From the NCBI GenBank assembly GCA_020851555.1, contig JADZCM010000012.1, positions 50,120-114,119 on the forward strand: a DNA stretch of 64,000 bases, given 5' to 3'. The notes below the pieces were generated by a model. It was not told the origin of the DNA. It searched no databases and saw only the letters and a program-made list of their open reading frames with translations. Positions 37,604 to 46,323 of this stretch are shown piece after piece. The first letter of the stretch is position 1. Each line of letters starts with the position of its first letter. A program made the position numbers and the translations under genes. The stretch is from Bryobacterales bacterium (GTDB lineage: Bacteria; Acidobacteriota; Terriglobia; Bryobacterales; Bryobacteraceae).

Positions 37604-37643
37604 CCGGCCCGCGTCGCCGCCCCGTGGTTGCCGGGTCCGGCGC

Positions 37644-38705
37644 TTAACCGGCAAGCTCCAGGATCAATCTCTCCATGACGATGCGGTCGCTTGGCCGCAC
37701 GTCGCGGAGTCCCCGGTCGGCGGAAAACACGTGCCGTAGCCCGGCTTCCAGTTGCGCCTTGGTGAATACCCTCGCGGTTTGGTGCACCTGTTCGGCTTTC
37801 GCCCGCCAGACCGGGCGGCCGGGCTTCGATAGCGCCTGTTGGATCTGCTGCGGGCTGCGCAGCCCTGTTTCTTTGGCGGCGAGCGCCAGGCGGAGAAGCG
37901 ACGCCAGGAAATTCAGGGCGAGCGGCATGTACTCGCCTTGCCGGACCAGCGTATCCAGCAACTCGAAGGCGCGCATTCGCTGGCGCCGCCCGAGTGCGTC
38001 CACCAGTTCGAACAAAGTCGAAACGCTCGAGTCCGGCACCAGCGCCGCCAGGTCCGCCACACCGACGCTCCGCCGCGCTCCGGCGTAGAGCCGGAGCTTC
38101 TCGATTTCGGTCGCGATCCGCATGGCGTCCGCGCCCAGGGTGTCCACCAGCGCTTCCAGCGCGTCTTCCTCCAGGGTCAGGCCCGCGGCCGACGCCAGCG
38201 TTCCGGCGAGTTCCCGGGCCTCGCCCACGGTGAACCGCGGGAACTCGACCACATCCGGGATCGCCGCATAGAACTTGCGGACCCGGTCCAGTTTGGCCTT
38301 GTCCTCGCCCTCCAGGTCATAACGGCTGGCATCGAACACCACGACCACGCCCGGCGACGGCCGCTCCAGGTACCGTGCTATCAGCGGCTGGGACGCCGTG
38401 CTGGCGGGCGTCTCCTCGCCGGAAGCCCCGCGGCCTCGCGGCAGCGCTGCTTCCGCGCTCGAAACCCAGATCAGTCTCCGCGGGGCGAACAGCGCGAGCG
38501 AGCAGGCGTCATCGATCACGGCGGCCAGAGGGGCGGCGTGCAGGTCGAACACCGTCAGACCGTGTTCCCGGTCTTCGCCCTGGAGCGCCTTCCCGGCCAG
38601 CGCCTGCCGGCAGAGAGCGCGGCGGTAAGGTTCCGCGCCCACAAAGAGATAGACGGGCGCCGGCTCCTGCCGCTTGAGCTGAGAGAGCAGTTGCTTGGGG
38701 CTCAC
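37644..38705 (-). CDS. holA: DNA polymerase III delta subunit
   Basis: A 353-residue protein from a GTG at 38705, 4 nt after lptE. PVYLFVGAEPYRRALCRQAL, VFDASRYDLEGEDKAKLDRVRKFY-type sequence and LAGTLASAAGLTLEEDALEALVDTLGADAMRIATEIEKLRLYAG are the hallmarks of the clamp-loader delta subunit, which opens the sliding clamp. The C-terminal helical collar region ends LRDVRPSDRIVMERLILELA. The lptE-holA order is conserved in many Gram-negative genomes and supports both calls. Confidence 0.92.
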   Translation of the reverse strand: MSPKQLLSQLKRQEPAPVYLFVGAEPYRRALCRQALAGKALQGEDREHGLTVFDLHAAPLAAVIDDACSLALFAPRRLIWVSSAEAALPRGRGASGEETPASTASQPLIARYLERPSPGVVVVFDASRYDLEGEDKAKLDRVRKFYAAIPDVVEFPRFTVGEARELAGTLASAAGLTLEEDALEALVDTLGADAMRIATEIEKLRLYAGARRSVGVADLAALVPDSSVSTLFELVDALGRRQRMRAFELLDTLVRQGEYMPLALNFLASLLRLALAAKETGLRSPQQIQQALSKPGRPVWRAKAEQVHQTARVFTKAQLEAGLRHVFSADRGLRDVRPSDRIVMERLILELAG

Positions 38706-38709
38706 GCGC

Positions 38710-39240
38710 TCAGAACCTCTCCAGGACGGCGCTGACCAGCGTGCGCGCGACATCCCTGCTCAAGCGCCCGAGCGCCGGCTCGCTCTCCTCAAAATAGGTG
38801 TCCGGGTCGACGCTGACCTCGAAGCGCTCCCTGAACTCCAGGTTATCCCTGGCGAAAAGCACCGTGCCCGTGGCGCGCTCCTGCAAGCTCACCCGGAGCC
38901 GCACGCTCAACTGGACCGCGCTGGCGCGATTGGTCACGGGGTCGTACGTGGTCGGGTAGGCGTTATAACCGATGACCGCGCCGCTCAGGACGGCGTCCGC
39001 CGCATTCGCGTCCGCAACGATCTGGTAGCGGGTCCGGGTGATGAACTCATGCGTGATCGCGGCGGGCAATTGCTCGGTGAGCCGGTAACGGGTCGTACTG
39101 TTCTGGAAAGCCGGTACGGCGATGCTCCGGATGGACCGCGGCAGCGTGTCGGCGCGGCCTGCCACGCGGTACCCGCACCCGTAGGTCCAGGTCGCGGCCG
39201 CCAGGACGGCTCCGGCGGAGAGGACAGACAGCCGGCTCAT
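38710..39240 (-). CDS. lptE: LPS-assembly lipoprotein LptE
   Basis: A 176-residue lipoprotein: signal sequence with the acylated Cys at residue 22 (ATWTYGCGYRVAG), then LPRSIRSIAVPAFQNSTTRYRLTEQLPAAITHEFITRTRYQIV, the usual LptE pattern. LptE plugs the LptD barrel that inserts LPS in the outer leaflet. LptD is not in the window. It overlaps the ASADH-like gene by 4 nt and precedes holA by 4 nt. Confidence 0.88.
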   Translation of the reverse strand: MSRLSVLSAGAVLAAATWTYGCGYRVAGRADTLPRSIRSIAVPAFQNSTTRYRLTEQLPAAITHEFITRTRYQIVADANAADAVLSGAVIGYNAYPTTYDPVTNRASAVQLSVRLRVSLQERATGTVLFARDNLEFRERFEVSVDPDTYFEESEPALGRLSRDVARTLVSAVLERF

Positions 39241-40259
39241 ACCGCCCCGGCGGGCGGAGCCAGCAGGGAACGGATCACCGCCACGGCGTTCTCCGCCATC
39301 AATCTGTAGTTGTCCGTTACGACCCAGAACCAGCAGGCGCCCGGATGGCGCCGGTCCGGCGTGATGGCGCCCACCGCGATCCCGCCGTGCCCTGCGATGT
39401 TGACGTTGTTCGGCGGCTCCAGGTCTCCCGCGCGGACGTCCACCTCGTCGCAGTGCAGCGCCCGCGCCAGGGCGTTCACGTCCGGCGTCTCCTCGAACTC
39501 CACGTGGACCGAGATGCTGTAGCCATGAAACACCGGCGCCTGAACCAGGCGAAGGGACGGCGCGGGCACGCCCGGAGTTCCGGCGAGCAGCCCCGCCAGG
39601 TGCTGTTCGATGCGTTGTTCGACCGATTCCAGCGCCAGCGGCGCATCGTCGCCGTAGCGCGCCAGCATGCTGAAGCTCGCCTGCGCGTCGAAGACGCGTT
39701 TCGGCATGGACTTGAAGGACAGCAGGCTGATGGTCTGCTCGCGCAGTTCGTCAAGCCCCCGCTGCCCCCGCTCGCTCGCGGGCTCGAAGACGTGGGCTGA
39801 GACGCGGCGCATGGAGAACCGGGCTGCCAACCGTTTTAGGAACAAAGCCAGGGCAACGGCCGCGGGGTGCGCGATCAGGTGTTCCCCCTTCGAGGCGGCG
39901 GCGCCGCCTCCGGCCTCCACGACGGGCGCGCGCGGGCGGCCCTCGGGAGCGCGGCAAACGGAGTACGTCAGGTCCACCGTCGCCGGGCCGCCGGGGCGGG
40001 CCCGCAGGAGTTTCAGCGCCCGCTCGCTGCTGGCCGGAGTCCCGGCCAGGATGACAACCTCGGAACGTCGCAGGGTCTCCTCATCGAGGGGCGTGATCAC
40101 CACGGGTTCGCCGCTTTGCTCGGTCAGAGTGCCGGCCTCTTCGTCCACGCCCACCAGGGTCAGGCGCACGGGAACCTTCTGCTCCTCGAGCACCTCGCGG
40201 ATCTCCCTCCCGATCAGCGACTCACCACCGACGATCGATACCGCAGCGAGCTTCTTCAT
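39237..40259 (-). CDS. aspartate-semialdehyde dehydrogenase-like protein, predicted inactive (Usg-like)
   Basis: A 340-residue protein with the fold order of aspartate-semialdehyde dehydrogenase: AAVSIVGGESLIGREIREVL (Rossmann N-terminus), the domain joint around IAHPAAVALALFLKRL, and the dimerisation domain with QAPVFHGYSISVHVEFEE and NNVNIAGHGGIAVGAI. The enzyme's N-P-N-C segment is replaced by H-P-A-A (Cys to Ala134), and the R-V-P-V-x-x-G-H segment reads Q-A-P-V-F-H-G-Y (Arg to Gln240, His to Tyr247). All three catalytic residues are therefore absent, as in the Usg paralogues. It sits between pssA and lptE with tight spacing, so it may have a structural or regulatory role. Confidence 0.8.
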   Translation of the reverse strand: MKKLAAVSIVGGESLIGREIREVLEEQKVPVRLTLVGVDEEAGTLTEQSGEPVVITPLDEETLRRSEVVILAGTPASSERALKLLRARPGGPATVDLTYSVCRAPEGRPRAPVVEAGGGAAASKGEHLIAHPAAVALALFLKRLAARFSMRRVSAHVFEPASERGQRGLDELREQTISLLSFKSMPKRVFDAQASFSMLARYGDDAPLALESVEQRIEQHLAGLLAGTPGVPAPSLRLVQAPVFHGYSISVHVEFEETPDVNALARALHCDEVDVRAGDLEPPNNVNIAGHGGIAVGAITPDRRHPGACWFWVVTDNYRLMAENAVAVIRSLLAPPAGAV

Positions 40260-40263
40260 GGTT

Positions 40264-41142
40264 TCACGCCGCGGGCGCCGGACGCAGACGCCGCCACCGC
40301 CTGCGCACGGCGCCGCCGATTCGGATGACGATGCCGCTGGCAACGTAGTAGCCGGCTATCGTCAGCAGTACGGGCCGCGAGAAGTTCCAGACCAGCCAGA
40401 ACAGCGCGCCCCAGAGTATTACGGTGAGCGGGGAGAGCGGCCTCAACAGGTGGATGTCCTTGAGGCTGCGGTACCTCCAGGTGCTGACCATCAGGAAAGC
40501 CAGCAGCGCCAGCAGCAGCACCCACGCGACCGAGAGAGGCCAGAACTCCAGCGGCGCGGAATCCGCGGCGTAGACGACGGCGGCCACCAGGCCCGCCGCC
40601 GCCGGTATCGGCAGCCCGACAAAGTATTTGCGGTCCGCGCGTCCCGGATTCTTCGGAACGGGGTTCTTCTGCACGTTGAACCGCGCCAGCCGCACGGCGC
40701 CGCACAGAAGAAAGAGAAAAGCCACGAAGTAGGCCGCTCCCCGCAATTGCTCCTGCACTACCCGGTTCGCCGGGCCGTCGACAAACTGGGCGCCCCAAGC
40801 CAGGGCGAGGCAGGCCGGAGCGACCCCGAAGCTGACTACGTCCGCCAGCGAATCCATTTCCTTGCCGAATTCGCTCGTGGTTCTGGTGAGGCGCGCGATC
40901 CGGCCATCCAGGCCATCCAGCAAGACCGCGACGCCGATGGCCTTGGCGGCGACCTCGAAATGCTCGTTGTGGCCGAGGTGCCCCGTCATCGCCAGGAGTG
41001 CGCCCTGAAACGACCTCGCGATGGCCAGGAAGCCGAGGAACACATTGCCTGCCGTGAACAGCATGGGCAGCGCGTACGCCGCGCGCTTCGGCCGGCGTTC
41101 CGGACCGCGCTCGAACAGGTGCTGGTGCAGGTTCAGATCCAT
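40264..41142 (-). CDS. pssA: CDP-diacylglycerol-serine O-phosphatidyltransferase
   Basis: A 292-residue membrane enzyme making phosphatidylserine from CDP-diacylglycerol and serine. The CDP-alcohol phosphotransferase motif DGLDGRIARLTRTTSEFGKEMDSLAD is complete, with its metal-binding aspartates. About eight hydrophobic helices surround it. It lies 6 nt after psd, whose product decarboxylates phosphatidylserine, so the pair makes phosphatidylethanolamine. The last residues form a basic tail. Confidence 0.93.
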   Translation of the reverse strand: MDLNLHQHLFERGPERRPKRAAYALPMLFTAGNVFLGFLAIARSFQGALLAMTGHLGHNEHFEVAAKAIGVAVLLDGLDGRIARLTRTTSEFGKEMDSLADVVSFGVAPACLALAWGAQFVDGPANRVVQEQLRGAAYFVAFLFLLCGAVRLARFNVQKNPVPKNPGRADRKYFVGLPIPAAAGLVAAVVYAADSAPLEFWPLSVAWVLLLALLAFLMVSTWRYRSLKDIHLLRPLSPLTVILWGALFWLVWNFSRPVLLTIAGYYVASGIVIRIGGAVRRRWRRLRPAPAA

Positions 41143-41148
41143 TTCACG

Positions 41149-41760
41149 TTACGCGCCCGCTTCCTTTCTCCTCGCCAGCACACTTGACCCCGCTTTCACC
41201 CTCTGTCCCGCTTTGACCTCCAGCACCCACTCCGGTCCGAGGAACACGTCCACTCTCGACCCGAACTTGATGAGCCCCACGCGCTCTCCCGCGGCCACCA
41301 CGTCACCCGGCTTTTTGAAGAACACCACGCGGCGGGCGATCACGCCCGCGATCTGGTTGAACACGATGCGCGTCCCCTCTCCTTCCACCGTGATCGAGTT
41401 CTGCTCGTTCTCAACGGACGCCGCCTCCCGGTTGGCCGCCAGGAATCTCCCCGGGCGGTAGCGGACGCCGGTGATCGAGCCGGCGATCGGGGAGCGGTTC
41501 ACGTGGACGTCGAAGATGCTGAGAAAGATGCTGAGCCGTGTCTCGCCGGCGGCATCCTGCCGCACGGCCACGACTTTGCCGTCAGCCGGGGAAACGGCCA
41601 GCGCCCCGGCGGGGACCGTGCGTTCCGGATCCCGGAAGAAATAGAGGCTGAACACGGCCAGCAGGAACAGAGGGGACCCCGCGGCCGGACCGGCCAGCCA
41701 GGCCAGCACGCCTCCGCCGGCTCCCAACGCCAGCGCGTAGTATATGCCGTCCCGAACCAT
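41149..41760 (-). CDS. psd: phosphatidylserine decarboxylase
   Basis: A 203-residue proenzyme of the short (type II-like) class. One or two N-terminal hydrophobic helices are followed by [27 protein letters not shown] and [13 protein letters not shown], where Gly167-Ser168 is the self-cleavage site that generates the pyruvoyl group. It decarboxylates phosphatidylserine to phosphatidylethanolamine at the inner membrane. It is the first gene of the minus-strand psd-pssA-Usg-lptE-holA run and is divergent from fabZ across about 70 nt. Confidence 0.93.
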   Translation of the reverse strand: MVRDGIYYALALGAGGGVLAWLAGPAAGSPLFLLAVFSLYFFRDPERTVPAGALAVSPADGKVVAVRQDAAGETRLSIFLSIFDVHVNRSPIAGSITGVRYRPGRFLAANREAASVENEQNSITVEGEGTRIVFNQIAGVIARRVVFFKKPGDVVAAGERVGLIKFGSRVDVFLGPEWVLEVKAGQRVKAGSSVLARRKEAGA

Positions 41761-41811
41761 CGCTCAGACAACATTCTCGCATAGGCCCGGGACGTGTCCT
41801 TTCACCTGCCC

Positions 41812-41820
41812 TGCTATAAT
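41812..41820 (+). promoter_or_regulatory. extended -10 promoter of fabZ
   Basis: TGC followed by a perfect TATAAT (41815-41820) is an extended -10 element. It overlaps an in-frame ATG at 41819 and predicts transcription from about 41827, so the next ATG at 41831 is the probable start and the leader is about 4 nt. Confidence 0.55.
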
Positions 41821-41830
41821 GACCTCTCCC

Positions 41831-42283
41831 ATGCCGATCCTCGACATCGAAGAGATCCGTACCATCCTGCCGCACCGCTACCCCATGCTGCTGGTGGACA
41901 GAATACTCGAACTGGAGCCCGAGCGCATCGTCGGCATCAAGAACGTGACGGTCAACGAGCCTTTCTTTCAGGGCCACTTCCCCGACTTCCCGGTCATGCC
42001 CGGCGTGCTGATCATAGAGGCCATGGCCCAGGTGGCGGGTGTGCTGGTGCTGAAGGGGATACCGGACCGCGCCTCGAAGCTGGTCCTCCTGGCAGGAGTG
42101 GATAACGCCAAGTTCCGCAGACCCGTGCTGCCGGGCGACCAGTTGCGGATCGAGATGAAAGTGATCAAGAAGAAGGCCAGCGTGGCCAAGATGCAGGGCG
42201 TGGCCACCGTGGACGGAGCGGTCGCAGCGGAGGTCGAGGTGCTGTGTAAGCTGGCCGGCCGCCCCGAAAAAGCGCCCGAGTAG
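41831..42283 (+). CDS. fabZ: 3-hydroxyacyl-ACP dehydratase FabZ
   Basis: A 150-residue hotdog-fold dehydratase from the ATG at 41831. ILPHRYPMLLVDRI, FFQGHFPDFPVMPGVLIIEAMAQ with catalytic His49 and Glu63, and the closing strand-rich half are all standard. It removes water from 3-hydroxyacyl-ACP in fatty acid synthesis and competes for the substrate used by lpxA 6 nt downstream, which explains the common fabZ-lpxA pairing. Confidence 0.95.
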   Translation: MPILDIEEIRTILPHRYPMLLVDRILELEPERIVGIKNVTVNEPFFQGHFPDFPVMPGVLIIEAMAQVAGVLVLKGIPDRASKLVLLAGVDNAKFRRPVLPGDQLRIEMKVIKKKASVAKMQGVATVDGAVAAEVEVLCKLAGRPEKAPE

Positions 42284-42289
42284 CGCCCG

Positions 42290-43066
42290 ATGCCGATCCA
42301 CCCGACCGCCATCGTCGACGCCTCCGCCCGGGTTGACGTGACCGCCGAAATCGGGCCGTACTGCATCCTTGGCCCCGAGGTCGAAGTCGGCGCCCGGACT
42401 CGCCTGATGGCGCACATCTACATTGAAGGCCCGACCAGGATTGGTGAAGACAACATCTTCTTTCCGTACTCCACGGCGGGGGTCGCCAACCAGGACCTGA
42501 AATATAAGGGAGAACGGGCCGAAACCCGCATCGGCAGCCGGAACAGGATCCGCGAGTTCGTGACGATTCACCGCGGCACGGAGGGCGGCGGGCTCCTTAC
42601 GTCCATCGGAGACGACAACCTGTTGATGGCTTACGTGCACGTGGCGCACGACGCGCGGATCGGGAACCACGTCATCCTGGCCAACGGGGCGACCATCGGC
42701 GGGCACGTGACCGTGGACGACTGGGCGGTGGTCGCCGCTCTGAGCGGAGTCCACCAGTTCTGCCGGATCGGCCGGCACGCCATGGTGGGCGCCGCCAGCG
42801 CGGTCACCCAGGATGTGCTGCCCTACTCGATGACCGTGAGCGAGCGTCCCATACGGGTCTTCGGCGCCAATAAGACGGGGCTGGAGCGCCGCGCCTTCCC
42901 TTCCTCCACGATCGACAACCTTCAGAAGACCTTCCGGTTGCTGACGCGGGCGGGCCTGAACACGGCCCAGGCGGTGGAGCGAATCCAGGCCGAGATCCCG
43001 CTCACTCCGGAGATCGAGGAAATCCTCGCTTTCATCCGGACCTCCGAACGTGGCGTAATAAAGTAG
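42290..43066 (+). CDS. lpxA: UDP-N-acetylglucosamine O-acyltransferase
   Basis: A 258-residue left-handed beta-helix protein with hexapeptide repeats: HPTAIVDASARVDVTAEIGPY onwards, then HVAHDARIGNHVILANGATIGGHVTVDDWAVVAALSGVHQF and the helical C-terminus. The HDARIGN block carries the catalytic His. It performs the first step of lipid A synthesis. Whether it prefers the 3-O sugar or a 3-amino analogue cannot be read here; a Gfo/Idh/MocA gene downstream leaves the latter open. Confidence 0.95.
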   Translation: MPIHPTAIVDASARVDVTAEIGPYCILGPEVEVGARTRLMAHIYIEGPTRIGEDNIFFPYSTAGVANQDLKYKGERAETRIGSRNRIREFVTIHRGTEGGGLLTSIGDDNLLMAYVHVAHDARIGNHVILANGATIGGHVTVDDWAVVAALSGVHQFCRIGRHAMVGAASAVTQDVLPYSMTVSERPIRVFGANKTGLERRAFPSSTIDNLQKTFRLLTRAGLNTAQAVERIQAEIPLTPEIEEILAFIRTSERGVIK

Positions 43067-43114
43067 GGGCCGGGCTTTCCCCGAGTGGGCCGGAGACGGC
43101 CGGCCTCGGTTCGC

Positions 43115-43927
43115 ATGAAATACGCTCTCATCGCCGGCAACGGAAGGTTTCCGATCCTTGCGTTGGAAGCCGCCCGCCAGCTTCACCACGAAGTGGTGGC
43201 GGTGGGCATCAAGGAGGAAGCCTCTCCCGAGATCGAAAGCCTGGTCTCCCGCTGCCACTGGGTGTCTCTCGGCGAACTCAGCCGCCTGATCGAGATTCTC
43301 AAGGCGGAAGGGATCCAGGAACTCGTCATGGCGGGCCAGGTGAAGCACGTCAGCATCTTCTCCTCCATCCGGCCCGACTGGCGCCTGGTCAAGTTGCTCG
43401 CCTCGCTGAAAAGCCAGAACACCGATTCGCTGATCGGCGGAGTCGCCAAGATTCTGGCCGATGAGGGCATCCGGCTGGTGGACTCGACCGCACTGCTGAA
43501 GCCGCTGGTAGCCGGCGCGGGGCTGTTGGCCCGCCGGAAGCTCACCCCGGAGGAAGAGGCGGACATCGCGTACGGGCGCCGCGTGGCCGGCGCCCTGGCG
43601 GGCTTCGACGTCGGCCAGAGCGTCGCCGTGTGCGGCCGCGCCTGCGTGGCGCTGGAGGCGATGGAGGGCACCGACGAGATGCTGCGGCGCGCCGCGGGCC
43701 TGGCCAACGGACGGCCGCTGCGGCTGGTGAAGGTCTCCCGCCGCCGCAAGCACCTGCTGTTCGACGTGCCGGTGGCGGGCCCGGTCACCATCAACGTGAT
43801 GCGGGAGACCGGCACAACGGCGCTGGCGGTGGACGCCGGACGCACCCTGCTGCTGGACCGCGAGGAGATGCTGCACCAGGCCGATGCGGCCGGCCTGGCC
43901 GTGGTGGGTTACGAGCCGGAGGATTGA
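43115..43927 (+). CDS. lpxI: UDP-2,3-diacylglucosamine pyrophosphatase LpxI
   Basis: A 270-residue protein of the DUF1009 family: KYALIAGNGRFPILALEAAR, VAVGIKEEASPEI, AGQVKHVSIF and DSLIGGVAKILADEGIRLVDSTALLKPLVAGAGLL. LpxI cleaves UDP-2,3-diacylglucosamine to lipid X, replacing LpxH in many non-enteric bacteria. The ATG at 43115 is used; an in-frame upstream start at 43085 would add ten weak residues. It follows lpxA by 48 nt; lpxB is not in the window. Confidence 0.92.
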   Translation: MKYALIAGNGRFPILALEAARQLHHEVVAVGIKEEASPEIESLVSRCHWVSLGELSRLIEILKAEGIQELVMAGQVKHVSIFSSIRPDWRLVKLLASLKSQNTDSLIGGVAKILADEGIRLVDSTALLKPLVAGAGLLARRKLTPEEEADIAYGRRVAGALAGFDVGQSVAVCGRACVALEAMEGTDEMLRRAAGLANGRPLRLVKVSRRRKHLLFDVPVAGPVTINVMRETGTTALAVDAGRTLLLDREEMLHQADAAGLAVVGYEPED

Positions 43928-43933
43928 GAGAGC

Positions 43934-44896
43934 GTGAGAAAACTGCGTGTAGGAGTGGTGGGAACGGGCGAGTTCGGGCGCAGGCACATGCGAGTGGCGG
44001 CCCGGTCCGAGCGGGCGGAACTGGTGGCAGCCTACGACGCCGATCCGGCCCGCGCCGCGGCTGCGGCAGCGGAGCACGGGGGCGAGCCCGTGCCGAGCCT
44101 GCGCGCGCTGGCGGAGCGCGTGGATGCCGCCATCGTCGCCGTGCCCACCACGTTCCACGCGGAAGCCGGCTGCGCCCTCCTGGAGGCGGGAGTGGACGTG
44201 CTGGTGGAGAAGCCCATCGCGCCCGGCCTGGATTCGGCGCGGCGGCTGGTCGAGACCGCCGCCTCGCGCGGGCGGATCTTGCAGGTCGGCCACCTGGAGC
44301 GCTTCAACCCCGCGGTACGCGCCCTGGCGCAGGCGGTCCGGCTGCCGCTGTTCTTCGAGATACACCGCCTGAGCACCTTCACGCCGCGAAGTCTCGACGT
44401 GGACGTCCTCTTGGACCTCATGATCCACGACATCGACATCGTGCTGTCGCTGGTCAAGACGATGCCCGAAGAGATCCGCGCGGCGGGCATCTCGATCTTG
44501 AGCCCGAAAGTGGACATCGCCAACGCCCGGCTGGCCTTTCCGGGCGGCTGCATCGCCAATCTCACGGCCAGCCGCGTGTCCACGGAGCGCGTGCGCAAGC
44601 TCCGGCTCTTCCAGCCGCACCAGTATCTTTCGGTGGACTACTCGCGGCAGGACCTGTTTTCGCTTTCCGTAACACCGGAGCTGGGCATCGCGTCCAACCC
44701 TGTGCCGGTGGAAAAAGACGAGCCGCTGCGGCTGGAGCTGGAGAGCTTCTTCGAGTGTGTCGCGACCCGCCGGGCGCCGGTTGTCACCGGCGAGGACGCC
44801 TGCCGGGCGCTGGAAGTCGCGCTGGCCATCGGGGCCAGGATCGAGGAGCACTCGCGGGTTGTAGGGGAGTCGCTGGCCGCGCTATCGAAGGGGTAG
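43934..44896 (+). CDS. Gfo/Idh/MocA family oxidoreductase
   Basis: A 320-residue NAD(P)-dependent sugar oxidoreductase starting at a GTG. RVGVVGTGEFGRRHMRVAA binds the nucleotide, VDVLVEKPIAPG contains the family's EKP motif, and VGHLERFNPAVRAL and LDLMIHDIDIVL complete the active-site region. It follows lpxI by 6 nt. In some bacteria a related dehydrogenase (GnnA) oxidises UDP-GlcNAc to make 3-amino lipid A, but its aminotransferase partner GnnB is not seen here, so the exact step is open. Confidence 0.85.
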   Translation: MRKLRVGVVGTGEFGRRHMRVAARSERAELVAAYDADPARAAAAAAEHGGEPVPSLRALAERVDAAIVAVPTTFHAEAGCALLEAGVDVLVEKPIAPGLDSARRLVETAASRGRILQVGHLERFNPAVRALAQAVRLPLFFEIHRLSTFTPRSLDVDVLLDLMIHDIDIVLSLVKTMPEEIRAAGISILSPKVDIANARLAFPGGCIANLTASRVSTERVRKLRLFQPHQYLSVDYSRQDLFSLSVTPELGIASNPVPVEKDEPLRLELESFFECVATRRAPVVTGEDACRALEVALAIGARIEEHSRVVGESLAALSKG

Positions 44897-45925
44897 ATGG
44901 AGGCAACGGTCCAATCCGGGGCAGGCCTGCGGGACGAGGTGGATCTGTTCCCGGCCTGGCGCAGCCGCGAGGCCGCCGCCCGCGCTCTCTGGGCCCGGCT
45001 GGCTTCGGCGGCGCTGCATGTACTGGCGGTCTGCCTGCTGGCATTCACTCCACTGGGAAGCAGAACGGTCCACAACGTTGCCGGTGCGTTGATTGAGTTG
45101 AGGGAGCCATTTCATCTGGTGGCGCCGCCTCCCGAATTGACGCAGACCGCTCCGAACCGGGGCCGCGTGGGCAAGGAATTCGACCTGGAGAGCCTGCTGC
45201 CGCGTCCGCGCGTGTTCACGCCGCCGCCCGGTGCGCCCGGTGCGCCGCCCGCGCCCCGCCATGTCCCCGTGCTGCCGGAGCCGCCTCCGATCGAGGTTGC
45301 GATTGCCGGCGTGATGCCTTTTGGCCAGGCGGCGGAGGGGCTCCGGCTGCCGCCGCCTCAGATCCAGACGGAAGAGACGCCGAAACTCACGGCGCCAAGC
45401 CCCGGCACTCAGCGCGGCGTGGGAGTGGTCAAGCCGCCCGTGGGGGCGCCCGCTCCCGGCGCGCGGGTCTCGGAACTGGCGCGCGACCTGGCGCGGGGCC
45501 GCGGGTCGGGGCCGCTGATCGTGGAGGACTTCGGTCCCGCTTCCAGCGGCCTGGAGAGCGGCTTTCCGCTGGAGCCCTCCGCGGGCAGGACGGGGAGCAG
45601 CCTGGAATTGCTCAGCGATCCGCGCGGCGTGGACTTCAAGCCTTACCTGGTGCGGATCCTGGCATCCGTGAAGCGCAACTGGATGGCGGTGATACCGGAG
45701 AGCGCGAAACTGGGCCGGCGCGGTCGCGTGGCGCTGCAATTCATCATCAACAAGGACGGCAGCGTGCCCCGGCTGGTGATCGCCTCGCCGTCGGGCACGG
45801 ACGCTCTGGACCGCGCGGCGGTGGCGGGCATCAGCGCCACGAACCCGTTTCCGCCGCTGCCCTCGGAGTTCCGCGGCGACAGTATCCGCCTCCAGTTCGT
45901 CTTCTCCTACAACATGCCGAGGTGA
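44897..45925 (+). CDS. TonB C-terminal domain protein
   Basis: A 342-residue protein starting on the base after the previous stop. One hydrophobic helix (LASAALHVLAVCLLAFTPLG) is preceded by a cytoplasmic stretch; a long Pro/Ala/Gly-rich region (residues about 80-240) should span the periplasm; the last 85 residues resemble a TonB_C domain (FKPYLVRILASVKRNWMAVIPESAKLGRRGRVALQFIINKDGSV). No exbB/exbD is present. It may transduce energy to outer-membrane receptors or be a TolA/TonB-like envelope protein. Confidence 0.75.
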   Translation: MEATVQSGAGLRDEVDLFPAWRSREAAARALWARLASAALHVLAVCLLAFTPLGSRTVHNVAGALIELREPFHLVAPPPELTQTAPNRGRVGKEFDLESLLPRPRVFTPPPGAPGAPPAPRHVPVLPEPPPIEVAIAGVMPFGQAAEGLRLPPPQIQTEETPKLTAPSPGTQRGVGVVKPPVGAPAPGARVSELARDLARGRGSGPLIVEDFGPASSGLESGFPLEPSAGRTGSSLELLSDPRGVDFKPYLVRILASVKRNWMAVIPESAKLGRRGRVALQFIINKDGSVPRLVIASPSGTDALDRAAVAGISATNPFPPLPSEFRGDSIRLQFVFSYNMPR

Positions 45926-46323
45926 GGCGGGATCAAGGCCCCGTCAAGCCGAGCCTGGCCTTGTTCTCCGCCCACCATGCTTTCCAGAAGGCCGCGTATT
46001 CCTGCGGCGTCCTGGTGGAATCCCGGCTGGGGGTGTATTCGTGCACGGCCTCAGTCCGCCACGGCGGAGATCCGCGTGGCCCTCCGGGGCTATGCGCCGC
46101 TCCAGAAGAGCATCTTCCTCGACTACCAACCCCTTCTCGATGCGGCTTTCCGCCTGCGCAACGAAGACCTGGCGGACGGGAAGACCTTCGAGCGGATGAT
46201 CGAACTGCTCACGGAGGTCCGCCTGGAATTCGCCTTGACCAGGTCCGCGCCGTAGCGCTCAAAAGGGCGGGGTGCGGCGCTGTGCATGAGGCGCCAGGAG
46301 CGGACCGTGGTGCGGCGGGCCCT
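45926..46323. other. intergenic region with possible gene remnants
   Basis: Nothing intact. The forward frame 45977-46255 (92 aa) ends with a protein-like helix LRNEDLADGKTFERMIELL, whereas the reverse strand from about 46062 down to 45930 reads TPQEYAAFWKAWWAENKARLGL before a stop, a tail like those of HEAT-repeat proteins. They lie in opposite directions and neither has a supported start, so at most one is a decayed fragment. Confidence 0.3.

Noticed and set aside
41582..44851. Very long reverse-strand open frame (over 1000 codons) across fabZ, lpxA, lpxI and the oxidoreductase
   Set aside because: High GC leaves few stops in antisense frames; the forward genes are clear homologues with catalytic motifs, and the antisense product is rich in His, Arg and Gln without domains.
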